A stretch of 64,000 bases of DNA from CAYSEQ01 sp964430475 (GCA_964430475.1 CAYSEQ010000004.1:4413-68412); one strand, 5' to 3'. Positions 41,895 through 51,736 are shown, counted from the stretch's first letter. Numbers and translations are program-made. The notes: generated by a model from the sequence alone, not told the origin.

Positions 41895-43108
41895 TGCTAT
41901 CAAAATTTTTATCAAGTAACAAACTAATGTATTTTGCCGGTTTTTTGGGTATATATCTTTTCGCAACAGGTATATCGTGGGGATTTTTTTCTTATATAAA
42001 AGATGAACCAAAGGTTGTAGAAACTTCTGTTGGAAAATCTAGAATCGATCCAAATCTACCCAAAACTGAAGAATGTCCTATAAATGGAAAAATGTATTCC
42101 AAACCCGAGAGAGGGATTTGGGAAGAAAGACGTCCCTTAGCTGCAATAATAGAAAACCATTTGGATTCAAGACCTGCGTCGGGTTTGTCGTACGCAGATG
42201 TGGTTTATGAGGCAGTAGCAGAAGGAGGAATAACCAGATTTCTTGCGATTTTTTACTGTGGAGCTTCAGCGCAGGATGTGAAGATTGCGCCGATAAGAAG
42301 TGCCCGGGTCTATTTTATCGATTGGGCAGCAGAGTATGGAGAAAATCCTCTCTTCCTGCATTCGGGCGGGGCGAACAATATTTGTAAAGATTGTCCCGGG
42401 GGCGTCAAACCTAGGGGTGAAGTTGCAAAAGAAGTTGATGCACTTAAAGTGCTTCAAACTTTGGGTTGGAGAGCTTCCAAAGGAAATGCCTTGGATGCAG
42501 GTACCAATCTTGGGACTCCTGAGGTAGTACGAAATCAATACAGGTTAGGTACCAAATCAGCCTGGGAACATTCTTATGAGGGGTTTACGGATAAAATTTT
42601 TGAGGAAGGCAGGGAAAGAGGTTTTGGATATAAAGATTCAAGTGGAAATCCCTGGGAGATGAATTTTGAGAAGTGGAAGTTTAAAGATGGAAGTCCGGGA
42701 GGATCTTCGCCGGTGACCAATATCTCTTTTCAGTTTTGGAGCAATAAGCCAGATTATGATGTGGAGTGGAAGTATGATGCCCAGACAAATTCTTATATGA
42801 GATTTAATGGCGGAAAAGAGCATATAGATTGGGAAACCAAAAAGATCCTTACTACTAAGAATGTAGTAATTCAGTTTGTTCGTGAAAGAGGTCCAGTTGA
42901 CAAAGAGGGACATATGTTTTATACAACATTAGGATCAGGGGATGCGCTTGTTTTTCAAGACGGGAATGTGATAGAGGCAAGGTGGACTAAGAACGACCAA
43001 TTTGATAGAACCAAGTTTTACAATAAAAAAGATAATTCTGAAATAAAATTCGTAAGGGGTGAGATTTGGATAGAAGCTGTCCCGAGCGGAACTAAAGTTA
43101 ATTATTAA
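41891..43108 (+). CDS. DUF3048 (YerB-like) membrane-anchored protein
   Basis: A 405-residue protein with an N-terminal membrane anchor (about 12-36). The conserved DUF3048 core has RRPLAAIIENHLDSRPASGLS and DVVYEAVAEGGITRFLAIF followed by IAPIRSARVYFIDWA. A two-cysteine loop (NICKDCPGG) is present. YerB-like proteins are extracytoplasmic, of uncertain function. Translation is coupled to the DUF4446 gene. Confidence 0.88.
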   Translation: MMLSKFLSSNKLMYFAGFLGIYLFATGISWGFFSYIKDEPKVVETSVGKSRIDPNLPKTEECPINGKMYSKPERGIWEERRPLAAIIENHLDSRPASGLSYADVVYEAVAEGGITRFLAIFYCGASAQDVKIAPIRSARVYFIDWAAEYGENPLFLHSGGANNICKDCPGGVKPRGEVAKEVDALKVLQTLGWRASKGNALDAGTNLGTPEVVRNQYRLGTKSAWEHSYEGFTDKIFEEGRERGFGYKDSSGNPWEMNFEKWKFKDGSPGGSSPVTNISFQFWSNKPDYDVEWKYDAQTNSYMRFNGGKEHIDWETKKILTTKNVVIQFVRERGPVDKEGHMFYTTLGSGDALVFQDGNVIEARWTKNDQFDRTKFYNKKDNSEIKFVRGEIWIEAVPSGTKVNY

Positions 43109-43135
43109 AAATTTCTCGTTTCCTGCCTTCAATAC

Positions 43136-43720
43136 ATGGCAGAACTTTCAGATATCATCACTTCTAAAGTAAGAGTAAAAATTTTGGAGCTTTTTCTATC
43201 CAATATCAAAGAGATGTACCATGTCCGGGGAGTTGTAAGAGAAATAAAAGAAGAAATAAATGCAGTAAGAAGGGAACTCTTGAGACTGGAGACTGCTGGG
43301 ATTTTAAGATATGAAGATCGTGGGAATAGACGGTATTATTGGATTAGACAGGATTATCCTTTTTTTGGTGATCTTTTATCTTTAGTTGCAAAAACTAAAG
43401 GCTTAGGAAAAGAAATTATTGAGAATAGAAACAAGATTGGAAAAATTCAATTTGTGATGTTTTCAGGACGTTTCGTGAGAAGAAAAGAAAGAAAGAAAGA
43501 AGACGAGATAGATATTCTTGTCGTAGGCGAGGTAGCGCTTCAGGAACTTGCCTCTTTAATAAGAAAGGAGGAGTCGATTAGGGGAAAGGAAATTAACTAT
43601 ACAGTGATGAGTAAAGAAGAATTTGATTTTCGTAAAAAACGTCGTGATCCCTTTCTACAAGGTATTCTTATGGGAAGTAGGGTGATGATCATAGGCGATG
43701 AAGAGGAACTCGTTGGTTAA
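43136..43720 (+). CDS. ArsR-like HTH protein with nucleotidyltransferase-like domain
   Basis: A 194-residue protein: N-terminal winged helix (about 1-75; KVRVKILELFLSN and REIKEEINAVRRELLRLETAGIL) and a C-terminal part resembling a minimal nucleotidyltransferase (QFVMFSGRFVR, then EIDILVVGEVAL, with acidic residues at the expected site; GSRVMIIGDEEEL). The nucleotidyltransferase active site looks incomplete, so it may be a regulator rather than an enzyme. It precedes secD by 22 bp. Confidence 0.72.
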   Translation: MAELSDIITSKVRVKILELFLSNIKEMYHVRGVVREIKEEINAVRRELLRLETAGILRYEDRGNRRYYWIRQDYPFFGDLLSLVAKTKGLGKEIIENRNKIGKIQFVMFSGRFVRRKERKKEDEIDILVVGEVALQELASLIRKEESIRGKEINYTVMSKEEFDFRKKRRDPFLQGILMGSRVMIIGDEEELVG

Positions 43721-43742
43721 GTTTAAATTTACAAAATAAGGT

Positions 43743-45062
43743 ATGACTCCTCATAAAAAGCTAATCTTGATTTTTCTCATCACATTACTTGCTGGATATA
43801 TCTCTTTGCCAAAGGAATTTACCATACTCGGTAAAAAGTTTGTCAGGCAAGATATTGACATTTCTTTTGGTGGTTTTACTTTGCAAAAGAAATTTGATCT
43901 TAAACTCGGGCTTGATTTAGCAGGCGGATCGCATCTTGTTTTTGAAGCTGATCTTTCAAAAATTCCTCAAGAAAGGAAAAAAGAGGTGATGGAGGGTTTA
44001 AAAAATGTCATAGAAAGAAGAGTGAACTTGTATGGTATATCAGAGCCAAATGTGCAGACCTCAACCTTTGAAAATAAGGAAAGGGTGGTAGTTGAACTTC
44101 CTGGTGTAAAAGATACTCAAGAGGCAATTGAACTGATAGGTCAAACTGCCCAATTAGTTTTTGCGGAAATTGTCGAGGTTAAAGATGAAAAAGAAGCAAC
44201 TCCTTCTGCCTCTTTGGTGCCGACAGATTTAACCGGGGCAGATTTGAAAGGGGCGGATGTGATTTTTGATAGACAGACTGGTAAGCCTGTTGTCAGTCTG
44301 CAATTCACAAAAGAGGGTGGTGAGAAATTCGCAAAAATAACTGAAAGAAACATTGGTAAGCCCTTACCTATTTTTTTGGATCAAGTTCAGATTTCTTCAC
44401 CAATCGTGAAGGAAAAGATTGTCGGAGGATCTGCGGTGATAAGTGGAGACTTTAGTCTAAAGGAGGCTAAAAATTTAAGTATCCAACTTAATGCCGGTGC
44501 CTTGCCCGTTGGTGTAACTTTAGTTGAGCAAAGAACAGTGGGTGCTACCTTGGGTGCAGAGTCAGTAGAAAAGAGCGTGTTTGCTGGTATCGTTGGGCTT
44601 ATCATGGTTTTAATTTTCATGATATTGTCTTACGGAAAGCTTGGAATTGTTGCAGACATTGCCTTAATCATTTTTAGTATTTTAACATTGGCAATTTACA
44701 AACTTATCCCTGTTGTTCTTACACTTCCAGGAATCACAGGGTTTTTGTTATCAGTTGGTATGGCTGTTGATTCAAATATTTTGATTTTTGAAAGGTTCAA
44801 AGAAGAACGTTTAAAAAAAGACTTTTCAACTGCCTTGGAGATTGCATTTGGGAGGGCTTGGGATTCAATAAGGGACGCAAACATAGCTACTTTAGTTACT
44901 GCTTTTGTTTTGGCAAACCCCTTGGATCTACCCTTTTTGCATGTATCGGGACCAGTTAGAGGTTTTGCCATAACCTTATCTTTGGGGATCGCAATAAGTC
45001 TTTTTACAGGGATAGTAGTTTCAAGAAATTTATTGAGGGTGTTGATAAAAAAAGACACTTAA
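43743..45062 (+). CDS. secD: Protein translocase subunit SecD
   Basis: SecD uses the proton gradient to complete preprotein export through SecYEG. The 439-residue protein has an N-terminal helix, the conserved LKLGLDLAGGSHLVFEAD, the P1 domain with RRVNLYGISEPNVQ and VVELPGVKD, and the six-helix C-terminal RND-like block with VGMAVDSNILIFERFKEE. It is shorter in the P1 region than E. coli SecD, as in Gram-positive bacteria. secF follows by 36 bp. YajC is not encoded nearby. Confidence 0.95.
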   Translation: MTPHKKLILIFLITLLAGYISLPKEFTILGKKFVRQDIDISFGGFTLQKKFDLKLGLDLAGGSHLVFEADLSKIPQERKKEVMEGLKNVIERRVNLYGISEPNVQTSTFENKERVVVELPGVKDTQEAIELIGQTAQLVFAEIVEVKDEKEATPSASLVPTDLTGADLKGADVIFDRQTGKPVVSLQFTKEGGEKFAKITERNIGKPLPIFLDQVQISSPIVKEKIVGGSAVISGDFSLKEAKNLSIQLNAGALPVGVTLVEQRTVGATLGAESVEKSVFAGIVGLIMVLIFMILSYGKLGIVADIALIIFSILTLAIYKLIPVVLTLPGITGFLLSVGMAVDSNILIFERFKEERLKKDFSTALEIAFGRAWDSIRDANIATLVTAFVLANPLDLPFLHVSGPVRGFAITLSLGIAISLFTGIVVSRNLLRVLIKKDT

Positions 45063-45098
45063 AATTAGAAGGCGTGTCTTAAAGATTAATTATAGTTT

Positions 45099-45974
45099 AT
45101 GGATTGGATGCGTTATAGAAAATTATATTTTTTGATTTCCCTGTTTCTAATAGCTTCGGGGGTATTTAGTCTGTACTTATGGGGTTTGAGACTCGGCGTA
45201 GATTTTACAGGTGGAACAGTTGCTGTATTTAGGCTTGAAGAAATTAGTACCGAAGAAGCGTCTGATAAACTTAAAAGTGCAGGAATACAGGTTTCTTCGA
45301 TACAAAAGACAAACGACTCGGAGTATATTTTTCGATTACCACCTTTAACAACAGACCAAAAGAGTTTATTAACAAAAACCTTGCAAGAAATAAACCCTCA
45401 GGCAAAAGTTGAAGAACTTCGCTTTGAAAGCGTTGGGCCATCTATTGGTCCGGAACTGGTCAGGAAGACCTTTTACGCGATAATAATTGCTTCCTTGGGA
45501 ATTTTAACTTGGGTGGCGTTGCAGTTTAAGAGCTTTAAGTTTGGTGTATCAGCAGTTTTGGCAATGCTTCATGATACATTTAATTTGGTTGGCCTTTTTT
45601 CACTTTTAGGACATTTTTTTGCTGCGGAGGTTGATTTTCTTTTTGTAACGGCTCTTCTAACTACACTTTCCTTTTCCGTTCACGATACGATCGTCGTTTA
45701 CGATAGAATTCGCGAATCACAGTCTAGATTTGGAGGATCTATTTACGATTTGGCAAATAAGGCAGTAACTGAAACTATGGTTCGTTCGTTGAATAATTCC
45801 TTTACAATCATTTTTATGATAGTCGCTTTGATACTTCTGGGCGGTTCAACGATTAAGTGGTTTGCTACCGCCCTTTTGTTAGGAACTGTTTTGGGTACGT
45901 ATTCTTCTCCCTTTGTTGCAGTACCCATTCTGGTTACTTGGGACGAGATTTCAAAAAAGTTTATCAGAAAATGA
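45099..45974 (+). CDS. secF: Protein translocase subunit SecF
   Basis: A 291-residue partner of SecD. It has an N-terminal helix, LRLGVDFTGGTVAVF, a small periplasmic-type domain with RFESVGPSIGPEL, and the membrane block with SVHDTIVVYDRIRESQ. Six transmembrane helices are visible. Its TGA overlaps the ATG of the following nuclease gene, so the three genes form one operon. Confidence 0.95.
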   Translation: MDWMRYRKLYFLISLFLIASGVFSLYLWGLRLGVDFTGGTVAVFRLEEISTEEASDKLKSAGIQVSSIQKTNDSEYIFRLPPLTTDQKSLLTKTLQEINPQAKVEELRFESVGPSIGPELVRKTFYAIIIASLGILTWVALQFKSFKFGVSAVLAMLHDTFNLVGLFSLLGHFFAAEVDFLFVTALLTTLSFSVHDTIVVYDRIRESQSRFGGSIYDLANKAVTETMVRSLNNSFTIIFMIVALILLGGSTIKWFATALLLGTVLGTYSSPFVAVPILVTWDEISKKFIRK

Positions 45975-46771
45975 ATATAAGGAAGTATTTCTTTTACATA
46001 TCTTTATTTTTGAATACCATTTTCATTTTTATTTTGGTTGAGCGAATAAAGACCCCTTTTATAAACATTGTCTCCGATGACCAGCTTCAAGAACAGAAGT
46101 TATTGAGTACTACTTTACCTTCAGAAGATGTTTTAGGCAACTCAAATTTAGAGGTAGCTAAAGACAGAAGTAAGGTGATTAAAGTTATAGATGGAGACAC
46201 TATTGTTTTGGAAAATACTGATACATTACGTTTGATTGGTATTGATTCTCCTGAGATTTTTGAGGATGCTTGTTTTTCAAAAGAAGCCTATTCAAAAAAC
46301 TCCGAACTTTTATTAGGGAAAGAGGTTCGTCTTGAAAAAGATGTTTCAGAAAGGGATAAATATGGTAGGCTTCTTAGGTATGTCTTTGTTGAGGGAAAAG
46401 ATAAAGATATCTTTGTTAATGAGTACCTCGTAAGATACGGATTTGCAAGGTCATCAAGGTATCCACCTGATATAAAATATCAAGGTTTATTTGAAGAAGC
46501 AGAACGCGAGGCAAGAAATGAAGAAAGAGGATTGTGGGGGGAATGCGAAGGGGATCCTCCCACCGATATGTTAGTGGATGATAAACCCAATTCTTTGTTA
46601 GAAGAAAGTACATTTTCAGATGTCTATTGCTCCTCAAATTTTTATAATTGTTCTGATTTTAAGACCCAAAAAGAAGCACAGGAGATATTTGAGGCCTGCG
46701 GTGGTTTGGAAAAAGACATTCATAAGTTAGATTCAGATAAAGATGGGAAGGCTTGTGAGAGTTTACCCTAA
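45971..46771 (+). CDS. Membrane-anchored thermonuclease with excalibur domain
   Basis: A 266-residue protein with an N-terminal helix (about 5-24) and an SNase domain: VIKVIDGDTIVLEN, LRLIGIDSPEI, RDKYGRLLRYV and GLFEEAEREARNEERGLWG, including the catalytic Arg and Glu. The C-terminus is an excalibur calcium-binding domain with CSDFKTQKEAQ and DSDKDGKACESL. It likely degrades extracellular DNA. That could supply nucleotides to a host-dependent cell with a DNA-uptake pilus (inference). It begins within the end of secF (ATGA overlap). Confidence 0.92.
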   Translation: MNIRKYFFYISLFLNTIFIFILVERIKTPFINIVSDDQLQEQKLLSTTLPSEDVLGNSNLEVAKDRSKVIKVIDGDTIVLENTDTLRLIGIDSPEIFEDACFSKEAYSKNSELLLGKEVRLEKDVSERDKYGRLLRYVFVEGKDKDIFVNEYLVRYGFARSSRYPPDIKYQGLFEEAEREARNEERGLWGECEGDPPTDMLVDDKPNSLLEESTFSDVYCSSNFYNCSDFKTQKEAQEIFEACGGLEKDIHKLDSDKDGKACESLP

Positions 46772-46782
46772 AAATTTTAAAA

Positions 46783-48195
46783 TCAAACTCCCTTTTGAAA
46801 ACTTATCTTTCTTAATCTTTCGAGTAGTGCCTCTCTTTCATTTTCTATTTTTTTGTTGACAACTTCTTCAAAAAGTATATTAAGTACTTCACCAACTCTT
46901 GGCCCAGGTGGAATATTAAGGATTTTCATTACATCATTACCATCCACTTTTAAGTCGCGAACTGTAAATGGTTGTTTTTGGACTTCTATTAGCCTTCTCT
47001 TGAATTTTTCAAGTCTCCAACTTGTCTCTTTTGCTCCTCCCCCCAATCTGTCCCCAATTCTTAGGTCAATGATATCTGGAATATTTTCCAAGCCTACATT
47101 TCTTATAAATCGTCTTATTGCTGAATCTGTTTGTCTTTCATCAACAGTAAATTGGTGATATCTAACAAGTCTCCAAAGTCTATCCGCATCCTTATTACTT
47201 AACCTAAAGCGTCGTGCAAGGTTTTTGGCTATTTGGGCACTTACTACTTCATGGTTATAAAAGGTAATTGTCCCATTTTCTAATTTTTTGAAGGTTTGGG
47301 GTTTTCCGATATCGTGTATTAAGGTTGCAAACCTTACTATAGGGTCGGTATTTCTTTCAGCGACATATTTTAGAGAGTAAAGACTATGTGTTCCTACATC
47401 ATAAATATGGTGTCTACCAGGTGACTTTTGTTCTACACCGAAGGTTTTTTCCATTTCAGGTAGTATTTCTTGCATAATCCCTGATTGCCTAAGAGTTATG
47501 ACTCCTTCGTATGGATGTGCCGAGCCTAAAATTTTTAAAAACTCGTCCCTTATTCTTTCTTTTGAGATTCTTCTTATGAGTGAAGCATTAGCTTTTATAG
47601 CATTGAGTGTATTTTCTTCTATTTTGAAATTGAGTTCTGAGGCGATGCGTATTGCCCGTAACATTCTTAGAGCATCTTCTGCAAACCTTTTATTTGGATC
47701 TCCAACCGCACGAATAAGTCTTTTTTGGATATCTTCCTGTCCATCGTAAAGGTCAATTAATTGGAACTTATAAGGTTTAATTTCTAGTAGTTTTAGATTT
47801 TCTGTAGTTTTATCTTCCGCAATTTTCTTAAGGGCCATAGCGTTAATTGTGAAGTCTCTTCTTTGTAGATCTTCTTCTAGAGTCTTTCCCCACTCAACCC
47901 TATCTGGCCGCCTTGAGTCCGAGTAACCGTATTCTGTGCGGAAAGTCGTAATCTCGTAAGGCCTTTCATTATCCTTTTCAGGAGGTATGCCTACTGTTCC
48001 GAATTTGTTGTCATAATAAGCTTGGGGAAAAAGTTTAAGAATTTCGTAAGGATTGGCGTTAGTGGTAAAATCCCAGTCATAGACAATTCTTCCCATCAGA
48101 ATATCGCGTACGGCTCCTCCGACAATATAAATTTCAAAACCTTCTTTTTCGAACTTGTTAATAATTTCTAAGGCCTTTTTAGGAAGTCCTATCAT
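46783..48195 (-). CDS. cca: CCA tRNA nucleotidyltransferase (class II, with HD domain)
   Basis: A 470-residue enzyme that adds or repairs the 3' CCA of tRNA. The head domain has VGGAVRDILMG and DWDFTTNANP with the catalytic Asp pair, then RRDFTINAMAL and the PAP RNA-binding text DALRMLRAIRIASEL. A C-terminal HD domain is present (FATLIHDIGKP). Class II and poly(A) polymerase sequences are hard to separate; tRNA maturation is the likelier role as the only such gene here. It converges on the nuclease gene. Confidence 0.9.
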   Translation of the reverse strand: MIGLPKKALEIINKFEKEGFEIYIVGGAVRDILMGRIVYDWDFTTNANPYEILKLFPQAYYDNKFGTVGIPPEKDNERPYEITTFRTEYGYSDSRRPDRVEWGKTLEEDLQRRDFTINAMALKKIAEDKTTENLKLLEIKPYKFQLIDLYDGQEDIQKRLIRAVGDPNKRFAEDALRMLRAIRIASELNFKIEENTLNAIKANASLIRRISKERIRDEFLKILGSAHPYEGVITLRQSGIMQEILPEMEKTFGVEQKSPGRHHIYDVGTHSLYSLKYVAERNTDPIVRFATLIHDIGKPQTFKKLENGTITFYNHEVVSAQIAKNLARRFRLSNKDADRLWRLVRYHQFTVDERQTDSAIRRFIRNVGLENIPDIIDLRIGDRLGGGAKETSWRLEKFKRRLIEVQKQPFTVRDLKVDGNDVMKILNIPPGPRVGEVLNILFEEVVNKKIENEREALLERLRKISFQKGV

Positions 48196-48294
48196 CTTTT
48201 AATCTAGGGTGTTAACAATTGATTTATTATATTTTAATTAGGAAGAAAATACGAATAGCATGAAAATATTTTTTTAGGTGTTAATATATTGGTA

Positions 48295-50001
48295 ATGGAT
48301 TCTAAGAACTTGCGTTGGGAGCTAATAAACAGAAGAAAAGCTAAAAGTGTAAATCAAATTATAGACATATTATTGGAAAACCGTGGGATAAAAACTCCAG
48401 AAATGAAAAAGGATTTTTTTACTCCTCCTATCCCATACAATATCTCGTTTAAAGAGTTAAGCCTAGATGAGATTGCCGTTAAGAAAGCCGTGGATAGGAT
48501 AAAAACTGCTATTAAAAATTCTGAAGGCATAGTAATTTACGGAGATTATGATGCAGACGGTGTTTGCGCGAGTGCTGTGATTTGGGAGTGTCTTTACTTG
48601 TTTACTAAAAATGTTATTCCTTACATCCCTAATAGGTTTGAGGAAGGCTACGGATTAAAAAGCGATGTTATAGTAAGACTTAAATCAGAAGATCCTCAGC
48701 TGAAACTTATTATAACTGTTGACAATGGGATAGTTGCAGAAAAAGCCGTTGAGAAGGCAAAAAAGTTAGGGATTGATGTGATAATCTGCGATCACCACTT
48801 AAAAGGTAGAAGCGTTCCAAAGGCTTATTCTATTATCCATTCTACTAAGGTTTGCGGTGCGGCGTTGGCTTGGATTTTGGCTAGAGAAGTTTCTAAAAGT
48901 TTAAGTAAAAATTCCCAGTTAGGTTCTAATGTTAAGGATTTGGAAAACAGTCTTGATCTTGTGGCTATTGGTACGATATCAGACCAGATGTCACTAATTG
49001 GACCCAATCGCTCGTTTGCTAAATATGGACTGGAAAAACTTAGCAATACCAAGAGGGTTGGCTTATTGACATTGTACGAGGTAGCAGGATTAACGCAAAA
49101 AATAGCATCCCCGAAAAAAGGTTTAAAAATAGGGTCCTACGAAGTTAATTTTATTATTGCACCCAGAATTAACGCGATGGGGCGTTTGGAGCATGCTTTG
49201 GATTCGTTGAGGCTTCTATGCACCAAAAGTGTGGCGAAGGCACAAAGGCTAGCGAAAGTTTTAGATAAGACAAATCAAGAAAGACAGAAAATCTTAGAAG
49301 GAGTGGTTGAACATGCAAGGAGATTTTTGAGCAAGGAAAGCTATTCTAAAGTAATAGTAGTTTCCCATGAAGACTATCATGAGGGCGTGATTGGGCTAGC
49401 TGCAAGTAGACTAGTTGAGGAATTTCATCGACCTGCGATCGTTTTTGCTAAAAAGGATTTTGTTTCTAAAGCATCCGCGCGTTCAATACCAGGATTTGAC
49501 ATAATCTTCTCAATAAGAAAGTTAAAGAAATTAATAAATGAGGGTGGCGGACATCCTATGGCAGCGGGGTTTACTATTAAAACAGAAAAAATTGATATTT
49601 TTGCCCGAAAATTTGCAGAAATTTCAGAACCTTTATTAACTCAAGAGCTTTTGGTTAAAAGATTGAAAATTGATTGCGAACTTGATTTTGAAAGTTTAAG
49701 TGTGGAGTTATCGGAGAAGTTGTCTGAATTTGAGCCTACTGGTGTTGGTAATCCTACACCGCTTTTTCTAACTCCCAAGGTAAGCGTGATCGATGCAAAG
49801 GTTGTGGGATCTGAGGGGAAACATTTAAGTTTGGTTCTAAGAAAGGGAAATAAAGTTGTAAGGGGAGTTGCTTTTGGTAAGGGTGAAATATTCAATAAGC
49901 TTTATCCTGAACAAGAAATTGATGTGGCGTATAATCTTGAGACGGATTATTGGAATACCTCGAAAAGTTTACAGCTTAAGATAAAGGATATAAAGTATTA
50001 G
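48295..50001 (+). CDS. recJ: Single-stranded-DNA exonuclease RecJ
   Basis: A 568-residue DHH-family 5'-3' exonuclease for recombination and mismatch repair. Visible motifs are YGDYDADGVCASAV, VDNGIV, CDHHLKG, DLVAIGTISDQ, the DHHA1 region with GVIGLAASRLVEEF, and GGGHPMAAGFTI. The C-terminal OB domain ends ATG-independent in SKSLQLKIKD. ATG 48295 is chosen over a TTG at 48289. The gene precedes relA by 83 bp. Confidence 0.95.
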   Translation: MDSKNLRWELINRRKAKSVNQIIDILLENRGIKTPEMKKDFFTPPIPYNISFKELSLDEIAVKKAVDRIKTAIKNSEGIVIYGDYDADGVCASAVIWECLYLFTKNVIPYIPNRFEEGYGLKSDVIVRLKSEDPQLKLIITVDNGIVAEKAVEKAKKLGIDVIICDHHLKGRSVPKAYSIIHSTKVCGAALAWILAREVSKSLSKNSQLGSNVKDLENSLDLVAIGTISDQMSLIGPNRSFAKYGLEKLSNTKRVGLLTLYEVAGLTQKIASPKKGLKIGSYEVNFIIAPRINAMGRLEHALDSLRLLCTKSVAKAQRLAKVLDKTNQERQKILEGVVEHARRFLSKESYSKVIVVSHEDYHEGVIGLAASRLVEEFHRPAIVFAKKDFVSKASARSIPGFDIIFSIRKLKKLINEGGGHPMAAGFTIKTEKIDIFARKFAEISEPLLTQELLVKRLKIDCELDFESLSVELSEKLSEFEPTGVGNPTPLFLTPKVSVIDAKVVGSEGKHLSLVLRKGNKVVRGVAFGKGEIFNKLYPEQEIDVAYNLETDYWNTSKSLQLKIKDIKY

Positions 50002-50084
50002 GTGTCAAAAAAGATGTGGTAAAAAATATCTTTTTTGGGAGTGTTTAGAATTACACTTAGCCTAAAACTAAAATCTTAAAAGCT

Positions 50085-51578
50085 ATGGAGGAAAAATTTA
50101 GGGAGTTATTAGTATTAATAGAATCTTATAATCCCAGGAGGGAAGATATACTTTTACTGAAACGCGCCTGGAGGTTTGCAAAACTCGCGCATACTGGCCA
50201 GGTTCGTAAGAGTGGAGAGCCTTATGTATTACATCCATTGGCAGTGGCTAAAATTTTGGCTTCTTGGAGGTTAGATATAGACTCGGTTGTCGCTGGCCTT
50301 TTGCACGATACGATGGAGGATGGTGCTGCAAAATACGAGGATATAACCCAAGCCTTTGGAGAACCAATTGCAAAGTTGGTAGATGGTGTTTCTAAAGTGT
50401 CGTATCTTAGGCTTCGCGGCAGTAGCGATGAAGAGTTTGTTGAAAACTTGAGAAAGATGTTTTTAGCGATGGCTAAGGATATTCGTGTTGTCCTTATTAA
50501 AATCGCGGACCGATTACATAATATGAAAACGATTGAGGCTTTACCTCCGGAAAAAAGGAAAAGAATTTCAAAAGAAACACTTGAAATTTTTGCCCCTCTT
50601 GCAGAGAGGCTTGGGATGGGTCAGGTAAAGGCAGAACTTGATGATCTTTCTTTCCCTTATGTTTATCCTGAGGAATATGAAAAGGTAAAGCAAAAATCTC
50701 AACCTTATTACAAGAAGGCGGAAGAACACATAGAGAAGATGAAAAGGACACTTATTAAGGCTTTAGCCAAGGAGGGTATGAGGGTGAAGATTGATGCTCG
50801 GAAGAAACATCTTTATTCTTTGTGGAGGAAACTTGAGCGTAAAGAAATAAATTGGGATTTTGAGAAAGTAAACGATATTGTTGCTTTACGAATTTTGGTG
50901 GAAACAGTGGCAGAATGTTATACTGCTTTGGGTGTTGTGCATACGCATTACAAACCAGTACCACATTTGGGAGTCTCAGATTTTATTGCTCAACCCAAAC
51001 CCAATGGATATCAGTCTATTCACACGAAAGTTTTTGGACCGGGTGGAAGGATTGTGGAGGTACAGATAAGAACTTATGCGATGCATGAATTTGCAGAGTA
51101 TGGGGTTGCTGCACATTGGGTTTATTCACAGGCAAAATCAAAGGGAGTAAGGGAAGAGATTCTTGAAAAAGGTGGAGTGAAGGTAAGTTTGGACAAACTT
51201 GGTTGGGTTAAACAACTTGCTGAATGGCAGAAGCAAATCCATGATTCTCAAGAGTTTCTTAGAGCTGTAAAGTTTGACGCTCTTTCTCATAGGAACTTTG
51301 TTTTTTCTCCAAAAGGAGATGTTTATGATCTTCCAGCAGGTGCCACACCAGTTGATTTTGCTTACGCAGTCCATAGTGAATTGGGTGAATATATAAAAGC
51401 AAGCAAAGTCGACGGAAAGATAGTTCCTTTGGACTACAAGCTTAAAAGTGGTCAAGTAGTTGAAATTATTAAGTCGAAAGAAAAAAGACCTCCTAGTCCT
51501 GACTGGCTTAATTTTGTGGTAACAAGCCATGCAAGGAAAGAAATTATTAAGGCACTAAGGAAAATTAAAAAAATTTGA
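50085..51578 (+). CDS. RelA/SpoT (p)ppGpp synthetase-hydrolase, lacking ACT
   Basis: A 497-residue stringent-response enzyme. The HD hydrolase domain has HTGQVRKSGEPYVLHPLAVA and LLHDTMEDG; the synthetase domain has NDIVALRILVET, KPNGYQSIHTKVF and EVQIRTYAMHEFAEYGVAAHW; a TGS domain follows (FVFSPKGDVYDLPAGATPVDFAYAVHSE). It ends soon after TGS, so the usual helical and ACT regulatory domains (about 200 residues) are absent. HD residues look intact, suggesting both activities. An attenuator-like hairpin and aspS follow. Confidence 0.92.
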   Translation: MEEKFRELLVLIESYNPRREDILLLKRAWRFAKLAHTGQVRKSGEPYVLHPLAVAKILASWRLDIDSVVAGLLHDTMEDGAAKYEDITQAFGEPIAKLVDGVSKVSYLRLRGSSDEEFVENLRKMFLAMAKDIRVVLIKIADRLHNMKTIEALPPEKRKRISKETLEIFAPLAERLGMGQVKAELDDLSFPYVYPEEYEKVKQKSQPYYKKAEEHIEKMKRTLIKALAKEGMRVKIDARKKHLYSLWRKLERKEINWDFEKVNDIVALRILVETVAECYTALGVVHTHYKPVPHLGVSDFIAQPKPNGYQSIHTKVFGPGGRIVEVQIRTYAMHEFAEYGVAAHWVYSQAKSKGVREEILEKGGVKVSLDKLGWVKQLAEWQKQIHDSQEFLRAVKFDALSHRNFVFSPKGDVYDLPAGATPVDFAYAVHSELGEYIKASKVDGKIVPLDYKLKSGQVVEIIKSKEKRPPSPDWLNFVVTSHARKEIIKALRKIKKI

Positions 51579-51693
51579 CTTAAAATTAGAGGTAAGTTTA
51601 CAATACCTTAACATTTTTCTTTGGACTTTTTAAATAAGATTGCTTACAAATTTTTAGATATAGGCGGAATTAAAGCAGGGGAGTTAGTGAGAT

Positions 51694-51736
51694 TTGGGAT
51701 TACTCGCCATCCCAAGAATTTAAGGCGAGTTTTTTT
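51694..51736 (+). promoter_or_regulatory. Attenuator-like leader of aspS with alternative hairpins
   Basis: A terminator hairpin pairs ACTCGCC (51702-51708) with GGCGAGT (51724-51730) and is followed by seven T (51730-51736), ten bases before the aspS ATG. Its 5' arm is also the loop of another hairpin, TTGGGAT (51694-51700) with ATCCCAA (51709-51715). The two structures exclude each other, as in transcription attenuators. I found no T-box sequence. It could alternatively be simply the relA terminator. Confidence 0.6.
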
